From Conoideocrella luteorostrata (Eukaryota; Ascomycota; Sordariomycetes; Hypocreales; Clavicipitaceae), in contig JASWJB010000183.1 of NCBI GenBank assembly GCA_032433595.1, positions 24,081 to 88,080 of the forward strand: DNA of 64,000 nt, in the 5' to 3' direction. How positions within the stretch are numbered: the stretch's first letter is position 1; every line of letters begins with the position of its first letter. The translations under genes were made by a program, and so were the position numbers. Of this stretch, positions 35,228-45,180 are shown piece by piece. Under the pieces are notes generated by a model. That model was not told the DNA's origin, did no database searches, and saw only the letters and a list, made by a program, of their open reading frames with translations.

Positions 35228-35795
35228 TGAAGCTACTTGCCTTGCTGACGTTACTTCATCTCATGTGAAGGATTGAGTTTCTCGTTTAAATGTAGGGGTT
35301 GGAGATCGCTAGTGCCCGGTGTGATTTTGAGGCTGACGACAATACGCTGCCCCAATTGGCCAGGAGTAAGCTCGGGGGTACCTGTTCCGACCCTGCTGCT
35401 GCGCAATGGCAATACCGCTACGGAGTAGTCATTATATACGAATTGCGATGCTTTAGCGGTCGCCTGTATTTACTTACAACGAAGATGGAGATGGGCCTAC
35501 ATCTTGGGTTGAGCTGGTATTGCTACTAATCAGCAACGATCAAAATGATGCTGAATGATTAGTGGTATATCAATCCGGCACAAGAGACCGCATCAAAAGA
35601 CTAGTTCGCATAATGACCACGGGATAGGAAGAGATCTGGAGGCTCAACACACGTAGGCACATAGATAAAGCTCAGCGAGCTTAATACTCTACTTAGTGTA
35701 AATCTTGATGTGGCCGACTCGGTGTCGAGTCCCAGCAAGGTCTATTTTGCCATTAATTTTGTTCCTCAGCGTTGTCTTTTCTACCATAAACCTCT
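35228..35795. other. Intergenic region between the Zn2Cys6 gene start and the CCT5 3' end
   Basis: No gene is seen. It contains the promoter of the Zn2Cys6 gene (transcribed leftward) and the 3' region of CCT5. One TACGGAGTA copy lies near 35421-35429. Confidence 0.5.
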
Positions 35796-37710
35796 TTAAA
35801 ATTCGTTATCATCTGCCCCTGAAATAATAACATTGTTCACCTTGAGAACCATGCGACATAATTGTGTTGCCAGCTGAAGTTGCTGCTTCTTCCCAATCAG
35901 AGGATCAATGACAAAAGCTTCCCTCATATCGTTGTTACCGCGTCCCATACAGTCGACTCCGAGCTTGCCTCGCCCATCAGCACCAGCCTTAACCTGCTGG
36001 CTCTTCACTTCAGCCAGGGTAGAGATGGGGTTCAGGCCGCTGTTCTCAGCCAGTGTCATAGGAACAGTATCCAGGGCCTCGGAGAATGCACGCATAGCAT
36101 ACTGCTCCAGGCCGGGAGTCTTCACGGCAGCGTCTTCCACAGCCAGCGAGCAAGCGATTTCAGCGGCACCGCCACCATAAACCACACGGTTATCCCGAAC
36201 CAAGTTTCTGACGACACACAGGGCATCGTGAAGTGATCTCTTGGCTTCGTCGATAATCTGTAACAATAAATCGAATTAGTGACTATTGTTCCCTCTGTGT
36301 GGAGCGTTTGTTCCTTACCATCTTATTACTCCCCCGGCAGAAGACAGTTACGGCACGGGTGTTGGCACACTCTTCAATGACGAGCATCTTCTCTCTCGTA
36401 GTGCCAAAAGTCATCTCTCTGACCACACCTGCTGAGCCGAGCTTCTCGGGTTTGAGATCCTCGAATCGAGGTACTATTCTACCATTGGTGGCAATAGCAA
36501 TAAGCTCAATCTCGGGACCACCAACCCATCGGACGGCCGGGAGACCGCTCTGGAGTAGCAAATGGTTGGCTTCATCGTCGAAGCCCCACTGACAGATGGC
36601 CAAGTTGGCCCCGGTATCCTTGACTTGCTGAATCATCTCAATAAACTTTTCCCTCTCGTAGTTCTGGAGCTTCTTGAATTCCTCAACGCTGGAGATCTCG
36701 AGCTTGTGCTTGGTCTTGGGCTTGGGGGGCTCAAAGGCGCACGTCAGGATGGCAATCTTGGCGTCGCGGACCTCCGACGGCATCTGTGGGTGAGAAAAGT
36801 CCTTATCGACAATGACGCCCTTGACGAGTAGAGTGTCCTCCAGGGCACCTCCAACCTTACCATCAACCTTGATCAATTCGAAATCGACATCCTTTCTCTC
36901 CAGATCGGCAACCGATAGAACAGCATCGACCGCGATGTTGGCGAACTGATCGTGGGCTTTGGAGACAATCTTACTCCCCAAACTTGTCCGTGCAACCTTG
37001 ACTAGGTTGGCCGTTTCTGTTTTCGTGAACTCAATCGTGTCTGAAATTCTGTCCAATTCGGCAACAGCAATGTCGCAGGCCTGGTCATAGCCGTCGGCGA
37101 TTCGAATAGGGTGAATACCCTTGTCGATGAGATCAGCAGCCTGCTCGAGCAAAGCACCAGCCAGAACAACGACACCAGTCGTTCCGTCGCCAATCTCGTC
37201 GTCCTGAGACTTGGACAGTTCTACCAAAAGCTTGGCGACATGGTTGCTTATTTCCATCTCTTTCAAAATAGTAGCACCATCGTTGGTCACGGTAATGTCT
37301 CCGTCGGGGGAGATTAGGATCTTGTCGAGGCCGCGGGGGCCAAGAGAAGATTTGACAATGTTGGCAACGGTTCTCGCGGCAAGGATATGGGACTTGACGG
37401 CCTCGTTTCCGAATTGACGCCTTTTGCTCCCTTGACTATGTGGTTGTGAGCAGCAATACGCAGACTAGACGTAAAGTTGGAATGGCGGAGCTTACTCTCT
37501 AACAATAATGAAGGGCCGACCTTGCTCATCCTTCATCATCGTCGCTATTGCGAAGCAAATACACGTGTCAGTAACAGATCATTTGCTTTAGGAAGCTCGC
37601 CCCGTCGTAATTACCATTGGAAACGTCCAGATCTACCGTCTTGTTGTTAGCTTCAAAAATACTGCGAGGCACCGCCTGGGGGAGACTTGGCTGCACTCAC
37701 TCAGCGACAT
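35796..37710 (-). CDS. cct5: T-complex protein 1 subunit epsilon (CCT5)
   Basis: A subunit of the cytosolic TRiC/CCT chaperonin, which folds actin, tubulin and other proteins in an ATP-driven double ring. Five coding exons are predicted: 37710-37701 (10 bases), 37632-37615 (18 bases), 37544-37496, 37435-36319 and 36257-35796. They give 551 residues, against 541 for the human subunit. Introns are 68, 70, 60 and 61 bases; the first has a clear GCTAAC branch site. Hallmarks: [12 protein letters not shown], the nucleotide-binding [12 protein letters not shown], and the epsilon-specific [18 protein letters not shown] and [20 protein letters not shown]. The C-terminal exon holds [16 protein letters not shown] and [16 protein letters not shown]. 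The gene is divergent from HBS1, with starts 589 bases apart. The very short first two exons are notable. Confidence 0.95.
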
Positions 37711-38299
37711 CTTGGCTGCGAGCTGCCCGTGGCGGAAGCTCTAGCAGTCTATGTCCAAATATATAGATTGCCGACAATTTAAGAATCTCGCAAATCTAAC
37801 GATGGGCTGCGGCTTGAAGTTCGTCTTCGTCGTGGCCGAAATTTTCGACTATTGGTGCTGCCTTCAAGCGTCGCAGTGCGGGACGCGGGAAAAAGAAATC
37901 CCCGCCGCACTTGGGTGCACTGCCAATTGGGCTTCCGCTGGTTTCTGTGGACAGCGGTTGGTGAATCCGGCGAGTAGCTACGGAGTAGTTATGGAGCCTC
38001 CCGTGGCAACTACGAGGGCCGGGTTGGCGGGGTCCAAGTTGTTGCCCCTCCATAAACTACTTTTCTGTGTCAAAATTGCCCCGCGTCCTCAAGTCATTTT
38101 AGTCATAATCAAACGCTGCACCGTTGGCTGGACTTAGCCTCGATAATTTTGCAGAGTGTCCGTCTACCCCAGCTCACAAGTCAGCTTACAGCCTTACTGA
38201 CCGCCGAAGACATGCCCATATAATCACACCGGAGGTTACTTCGTGAACAATACCTCCGAGAGCGGAAGCCTGCCTCGAACTCGTTTATAATTATCAGCA
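37711..38299. promoter_or_regulatory. Divergent promoter region between CCT5 and HBS1/SKI7
   Basis: This 589-base stretch separates the start codons of two divergently transcribed proteostasis genes and must hold both promoters. No well-defined TATA box or heat-shock element was recognised by eye. One TACGGAGTA copy lies at 37979-37987. Confidence 0.6.
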
Positions 38300-40913
38300 A
38301 TGGCACCGGCCGATCTTTACGATGACGATGACTTTTATGACGGCGAGGACTACGGGGACGAGCAGGGAGATGACTTGAGTCCTGAAGATAAAGCTGCCAT
38401 GGAGAAAGGCACCGAGGATGTGAAAATATCGCTTGGTGCCAATGCAGGCAAAGTTACTATCAAGCAAATTCAAGACGCTCTTTGGCACTACTTTTATGAC
38501 GTAGACAAGTCGGTAGCCTACTTGAACAAGACGGTTATTGCACCACCACCCAAAGCTACGCCGAAAAAAACCCCCGAGAGTAAGTTGAACGGATTTTCCT
38601 TTTCACCCAAACTCGGCCTGTTTGTGCGATGTACCGGAGCGGATACCGGGTTCTCGTGGACGAGTCCTTTCCAGACGCCAGATACGTTACCACCGCCCTC
38701 TTATGCCTTCGGCTCTGGGCCACATTCGTCATATCTTAAGCCAGACTTCAGTGATATGCCCTGGATGAATACGCCACAAAGGCGCCAGGCGACAATGATA
38801 GCTCCCGTTCATCCACGAGGCGGTTTGCTCGGCGGGGTCGGAGAGACGCCAAAGATGTCGAAGCTACAAGCACTTGCTGCTGCTAGGAAAAAAAAGACCG
38901 ATGAAAAGAAGGCTCTCAATAAGTCTGAGCATGCAGAAAGTGGAATGAAACGGCTTTCTATTGCAGATGACACGCAAAAAGAAAACAGAAAGGCAGCTTC
39001 AAGCCCAGCGAAGAGGCTTCGCGGCCCAGATGAGCCAACACTACTAGCCCGCTCGCCAATACGCCATGGAGGGGCTTATCAAGATATCTCCGAACATCAG
39101 GAAGATGGTGTCGCATACAATAAAGCGAATGTCAACAAGGAGGCAGCAAAAGACTCGACTTCATTTCCAATTAGCGAGAGTCAAGACGAAAGTGCTTCAA
39201 CACCAATCCTGAAATCTTCACCATCGGCGTTCGCTAAAACCCTATTCGGATCCACCCCAGGCAATCATCAAGCAAACAGGCCTGCTTTTTATGCTTTGCC
39301 ATATGCCTCGTCATCTTCATTCCTCACTGCGGCATTCTCCGAACCCAGTCCGGATGATGTTGTACTGGCAGCGCAGGCAAAAGGTTCGAGTTTTGCGAGG
39401 AAAAAATAATGAGCTAATTCTAATGTTTCTTCAGCGGGCAAGAAGACTGCTGTGGCTCCAAAGGCCGCGAATCCGGTGGCAAAAAAGGCCCTGAAGAACG
39501 ACCTGGCACCCAAGGACGCAGACGTGATCAATGGCGTCTCTAATCTCAAGTTTACTGATATGCCTCCACCGAAAAGCAAAGGCTTGGACGTGGCCAAAGA
39601 GTACGAAAGTAGTGGTTACAAAAAGAGCATCAGCTTTGTGGTCGTCGGTAAGTATCAAAAGCCACCTTCAAAATACAGGATTACTTTATTCACCGCAAGA
39701 AGGTCACGTTGACGCCGGGAAAAGCACGCTTATGGGACGTCTCCTACTTGAATTGAAATACGTTCAAGAACGAACAGTCGACAAATACCGGAGACAAGCG
39801 GAGAAGTCTGGGAAACAGTCTTTTGCTCTGGCCTGGGTCATGGACCAAAGAACAGAGGAGAGAGAACGTGGCGTCACGATTGACATTGCCACTAATCATT
39901 TTGAAACGCCAAACAAGAAATTCACCATATTGGATGCTCCTGGTCATCGAGACTTCGTACCCAATATGATTGCCGGTGCAAGTCAAGCCGATTTCGCCAT
40001 CCTTGTCATTGATGCAAATACTGGTGCATACGAGAAGGGCTTGAAGGGCCAAACAAGGGAGCACGTCCTGTTACTGCGTAGTCTTGGAGTGCAACGATTG
40101 GTTGTTGCCGTCAACAAACTAGACATGGTTGACTGGTCTAAAGACCGCTTCGACGAGATATCGCAGCAAGTCATGGGCTTCCTAACCGGTTTAGGATTTC
40201 AAAGCAAGCTTGTCAGCTTCATTCCAATATCGGGCCTCAATGGAGACAACATCGCTGGCAAGACTGAAGCTAAGGCTGCGGCCTGGTATCAGGGACCGAC
40301 TCTTATGGCGGCTCTAGAAGACTCCGAACCCTCGGCGGCCAGGGCGCTTACTAAGCCGTTCCGCATGCCGATTTCTGAGGTTTTCCGGTCTCAACAACAA
40401 GGCACCACTACCCTTGCTGGCCGAATCGACTCTGGAAACATACAAATTGGCGATGCCGTCCTTGTCCAGCCCAGTGGAGAGTCTGCGTACATTAAATCCG
40501 TCATGACTGACGAGGAATCTCGAGAATGGGCAGTCGCCGGGCAGAGCGTCAACATTGCCCTAACCGATATCGACCCAATTCACATCCGAGTGGGCGACAT
40601 CTTATGTGGTGTAGTAAACCCCATTAGCGTTGGCGACACGTTCACGATGAAGGCTATGGCGTTTGAGCATCTGATGCCCATGCCTGTTGATCTTCATCGA
40701 GGAAGGCTACATGCTGCTGGCCACATCCAGTCAATACCTGCTACACTTGACAAGGTTACGGGCGAGGTAATGAAGAAAAAGCCCAAGGTAGTCCAGCCTG
40801 GTGGTGTTGCCCGAGTGTTGGTGAAGCTGGCAGCAAAGGCTCCTTTGGAAAAAGGCCAACGAGTGGTTCTTCGAAGTGGGGGGAATACTATTGCTGCTGG
40901 CCTTCTGGAGTAA
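38300..40913 (+). CDS. hbs1: HBS1/SKI7 translational GTPase (ribosome rescue; Ski7-like region included)
   Basis: Exons 38300-39383, 39435-39647 and 39703-40913 encode 835 residues. The protein has an acidic start, an HBS1 N-terminal domain (DVKISLGANAGKVTIKQIQ, then ALWHYFYDVDKSVAYLNKT), a long linker and an eEF1A-like GTPase (G1 GHVDAGKST, G3 DAPGH, G4 NKLD) with the two C-terminal beta-barrel domains. Hbs1 with Dom34/Pelota splits stalled ribosomes; Ski7 links the exosome to the Ski complex. The linker carries the Ski7-type motif FSEPSPDDVVLAAQ and a GGLLGG/SKLQALAAARKKK region. A perfect-looking donor (GTAAGT, 38580) lies in phase 1, the same phase as the donor at 39384. Splicing from 38580 to the shared acceptor (39434) would remove the Ski7 region in frame and give a 567-residue Hbs1-like protein. 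Introns are otherwise 51 and 55 bases. Confidence 0.92.
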
Positions 40914-41448
40914 GCTCGCCCTTTAGATGTAACGAAGGAAAGACCTTAACGAAGTATTGAAAATGTAATGCAAAATTACTCTGAAGGCATTTGGCGACTG
41001 CAAGATGTGAGTCAGATGGGCAAATAAAGCCAGATATCCCGACGCAAGTCAAATGTTGCAACTTGAATGTCGTCACCATAAGAGTCAACTACCGAGTAAT
41101 GAGGCCAGATATTAGTTGTACTATTGCGTGATTACCACTCTTGGAATATTCTCGAAAATCTCCACTCAGTACGGAGTAATACTTTGGAGCAGCGTCAGTG
41201 TAATGAAAAGTGGTCTGCTTATAGACGATAGGCGCCAGTTTGTTGCAACTGTGGCTCTTTAGCTTTCATCAAGGCAAAGCGAAAGACAAATTGTGATCAA
41301 AACTCTCTTGGCTCATTATAGGCAATATAATCTTAGTAAACCTTTTGCGGATTTTCTTTCTGGTGTTGAACGCAACTAGATACTACTTTAGAATCAGGTT
41401 TCGTCTTGCTGCAACACCTTCATAGTCTGACGTTGTAGTAAAAAAATA

Positions 41449-41681
41449 TGGTGCTAGCACAATACAGAGCACATGGGGACCAAATTGCGGCTAAATGCCA
41501 CAAGACAAGCTGTCTTACTCCATATCTACCGAAGCTTTGGTGGCAATTTGTGACGCGACCGGATTTGACCCCCAAAGCCAAAAAAAAAAAAAAACCGAGT
41601 TTATTAGGACACTGTGGCACCATGACAGGCTAAAATAGACCACTGTAGGCTGGACCATGTGTGCATATAGTGCTAGCACTG
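41449..41681. mobile_element. Candidate MITE with imperfect terminal inverted repeats and TA flanks
   Basis: The two ends carry the same decamer GTGCTAGCAC (41451-41460 and 41670-41679). Outside it, both ends read T/C-A/G and then TA (41447-41448 and 41682-41683), matching a TA target duplication. Further in, GCACATGG at the left end and CACACATGG read on the opposite strand at the right end extend the inverted repeat imperfectly to about 30 bases. The decamer is itself palindromic, which weakens the inference. There is no coding capacity. The size and TA flanks would fit a non-autonomous Tc1/mariner-type element. Confidence 0.45.
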
Positions 41682-41866
41682 TACCCGGCACAGTTGCGGC
41701 ATATCCCACAGGCGTGCTCGTTACTCCTTTTAAGGGGCGAGAGACAGGACTAAGACGCAAGAGTGGCCCAAGATACCCTCGAAAACTGCCGCGACACCAC
41801 TCACGACTAGAGGACGGGGGTACAGTGTGAGGGTAGCCCCTAGAGACCCCATCTAAAGATCCCTGT

Positions 41867-41872
41867 CACGTG
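41867..41872. promoter_or_regulatory. CACGTG box in the BiP/KAR2 promoter
   Basis: An E-box CACGTG stands 330 bases before the BiP start codon, in the context TGTCACGTGGGG. bZIP or bHLH factors commonly bind such sites, and unfolded-protein-response elements can share an ACGTG core. No exact fungal UPR element was identified, so the role is inferred. Confidence 0.3.
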
Positions 41873-42201
41873 GGGCTCTCTCTAGTGCGCATGCACCGGG
41901 ACACTTTACATGAAATCTGGCCTTTTGTTGCACTCTTTTGGACACCTCGACATTTTTCTGGAGCACCGCTTATTCTTAAGCCGTCGTGCTGCTTCTTTCT
42001 CCTCAACCATTACTTCTTCTTCCCTATCTTCAACTTCAATTGATACCCATACCACCCATTTGGTGAAGACGCTGGTTCGAGGATAAAAAGACCCTCGCTG
42101 CGTAGAGTTATCTCCTCTTCCTTTTCTATTCTTCTCTTTCTGTCTCATTTCCCTGCGAACCATCTTCGACCTACCACAAAACTGCACATAACCCTTTCGC
42201 G

Positions 42202-44538
42202 ATGGCTCGATCAAGGAGCACATTTGCCCTGGGCCTTGGGCTCCTTTGTTGGATCACCCTCCTATTCTCTCCTCTGGCTTTCGTCAAAACTGTCCAGGCC
42301 GACGAGACTGACAACTATGGCACCGTCATTGGTATTGTGAGTATTTTGCTAGGCCCCTGAAGCTATGGCTATCGACTTGTCCCGCCGCCACCGGCGCATA
42401 CTTTCGGTGCTACGTGTCCACTTTTGTCAAGAGGAGTTCTTGCTGACAGTTGCGCCATCGTTGCGCCAACGTGTACAGGATCTGGGCACAACTTACAGCT
42501 GCGTCGGTGTGATGCAAAAGGGCAAGGTTGAAATTCTCGTCAACGACCAGGGTAATCGAATTACGCCTTCTTATGTCGCCTTCACTGATGAGGAGCGTCT
42601 GGTCGGTGACTCCGCCAAAAATCAGGCCGCCGCCAATCCCACCCGAACTATCTATGACATCAAGTAAGTTGGAAGCGAAACATTGAACAAGATTTAGCGA
42701 AATACTTGTTTAGGAAGATTTTCTAACCTGCTCTACCCGTAGGCGTTTGATCGGCCGCAAGTTTAGTGAAAAGGACGTTCAGAACGACATCAAGCACTTC
42801 CCGTACAAGGTTGTCTCCAAGGATGGCAAGCCTGTTGTCAAGGTTGATGTCAGTGGGTCCGAGAAGACTTTCACTCCTGAGGAGGTCTCCGCCATGGTTT
42901 TGGGCAAGATGAAGGAGGTGGCCGAATCCTATCTGGGCAAGAAGGTCACCCACGCTGTTGTCACTGTTCCCGCCTATTTCAACGTACGTTGCCTTCAAAG
43001 AATGAGATTCATTGACAATCACTAACAAATTTGCTACAGGACAACCAGCGTCAGGCTACCAAGGATGCCGGTGTCATCGCCGGTCTTAATGTCCTCCGAA
43101 TTGTTAACGAGCCCACCGCCGCTGCCATTGCCTACGGTCTGGATAAGACCGAAGGCGAGCGACAGATCATTGTCTACGATCTTGGTGGTGGTACTTTCGA
43201 TGTCTCTCTTCTCTCGATTGATCAAGGCGTTTTTGAGGTTTTGGCTACTGCTGGTGACACCCACCTTGGTGGTGAAGATTTTGATCAGCGTATTATCAAC
43301 CACTTCGCCAAGACCTACAACAAGAAGAACAGCGTCGATATCACCAAGGATCTCAAGGCTATGGGCAAGCTTAAGCGTGAGGCTGAGAAGGCTAAGCGTA
43401 CCCTATCATCTCAGATGAGCACTCGTATTGAAATCGAGGCCTTCTTTGAGGGCAAGGACTTCTCTGAGACTCTGACTCGGGCCAAGTTTGAAGAGCTCAA
43501 CATGGACCTCTTCAAGAAGACGGTTAAGCCCGTTGAGCAGGTCCTGAAGGACGCCAATGTCAAGAAGACCGAAATTGACGATATTGTCCTCGTCGGTGGT
43601 TCCACCCGTATCCCCAAGGTTCAGGCTCTCATTGAGGAATACTTTGGCGGCAAGAAGGCCTCCAAGGGTATCAACCCTGATGAGGCGGTCGCCTTTGGTG
43701 CCGCTGTCCAGGCTGGTGTTCTTTCTGGTGAGGAGGGTACTGAGGACATCGTTCTCATGGACGTCAACCCGCTTACTCTCGGTATTGAGACAACCGGTGG
43801 AGTCATGACCAAGTTGATCCCCCGCAACACTCCCATCCCTACTCGCAAGAGCCAGATCTTCTCTACCGCTGCCGACAACCAGCCAGTGGTCCTGATCCAG
43901 GTTTACGAGGGTGAGCGATCTCTTACCAAGGACAACAACAACCTTGGAAAGTTCGAACTCACCGGTATTCCCCCGGCCCCTCGCGGCGTTCCCCAGATTG
44001 AGGTCTCTTTCGAGCTCGATGCCAATGGTATCCTCAAGGTCTCTGCCCACGATAAGGGCACTGGCAAGCAGGAGTCCATCACTATCACCAACGACAAGGG
44101 CCGTCTTACCCAAGAGGAAATTGACCGTATGGTTTCCGAGGCTGAAAAGTACGCAGAGGAAGACAAGGCCACTCGTGAGCGCATTGAGGCTCGTAATGGC
44201 TTGGAGAACTACGCTTTCAGCCTCAAGAACCAGGTTAACGACGCTGAGGGTCTCGGTGGCAAGATTGATGACGAGGAGAAGGAGACTGTAAGTTAAAACT
44301 CATTGACCCATATTTGTTCACCGCCACAGGTTACTAACAATCTCTTCAGATTCTGGACGCCGTCAAGGAGGCTACTGAGTGGCTCGACGAGAACGGTGCT
44401 GAGGCTTCCGCCGAAGACTTTGAGGAGCAGAAGGAGAAGCTGTCCAATGTTGCCTACCCTATCACCTCCAAGATGTACGGTGGCAGCGCCCCTGGTGGCG
44501 AGCCGCAAGAGGAGGGTGATTTCCACGACGAACTGTAA
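42202..44538 (+). CDS. kar2: Endoplasmic reticulum Hsp70 chaperone BiP
   Basis: The ER-lumen Hsp70, which drives import, folding and quality control of secretory proteins and holds the unfolded-protein-response sensor in check. Five exons (42202-42336, 42479-42663, 42743-42983, 43040-44287, 44350-44538) encode 665 residues. Introns are 142, 79, 56 and 62 bases. Residues 1 to about 33 form a signal peptide with a long hydrophobic core ([19 protein letters not shown]) ending at VQA. The ATPase domain shows [37 protein letters not shown] and [10 protein letters not shown]. The substrate domain starts after [14 protein letters not shown], and the protein ends in the ER-retention signal HDEL. All features of an active BiP are intact. 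The first intron separates the signal-peptide exon from the ATPase domain. Confidence 0.98.
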
Positions 44539-45180
44539 TTGCATAGAAGTTATCTCTAGAAAGGCGGGTTTTTACTGGTTGCAATAGCTCTGGTCCGGGT
44601 GGCTTGCATGGAACATGGGCATATAGGAATGTCGGATCTAAACGTGCCCCGGAATGTAAAGTAGAGACATAAACTGAACTTTGTATTACTGAATATTGGT
44701 GTGTTGTGCTGGTTGAGTGAAGTGAGTTGGGATGTAACAGTCGCATTACCAGGACCAGTTGACGGGCTGTGAACCATTGCCGCCAGGTAGTAACTACTCC
44801 GTATACGCGAGAGGAATGGAAACTGACGAAGACTGGCAGAAGCCACCGCAGCACATCCTTACCCGGCGATATGAGCGATTGCATTAGCGAATGAACGATT
44901 AGATGAGGCGGTGGCCAGTGTGTGCAGTTCTTGACGGGCCGCCGACTGCTAAATGAGTGCCACGGCGCCGATCGCAAGATTCAGTCAATATAGTTATTGG
45001 CTATTGTTCTGGCGAGCTCGGTATTCACCTTCTGTGCAAGCTAATTCTCCCGCAGCACGTTGCAAATGCTTCTTCCTACTTACTTGCACACATCACATTC
45101 TGAAAAGCATCCTTCATAAGAATTCCACATAGGTGGCCTCTTCTAAATTATTTTGCATTTATTTCTCCACTCTAGGCATT
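44539..45180. other. Intergenic region between BiP and the 45181 gene
   Basis: No gene is seen. It contains the BiP 3' region, one TACTCCGTA copy (44796-44804) and the promoter of the next gene. Confidence 0.5.

Larger units (their letters stand above)
40914..42201. other. Intergenic region upstream of BiP/KAR2
   Basis: No protein gene is seen. It holds the 3' region of HBS1, a 233-bp MITE-like element (41449-41681), an A14 run inside it, and the promoter and pyrimidine-rich leader of the BiP gene (about 41990-42190). Confidence 0.6.

Noticed and set aside
43406..44113. Minus-strand frame of 235 codons inside BiP
   Set aside because: Antisense shadow of a highly conserved exon with strongly biased codon use; no independent evidence.
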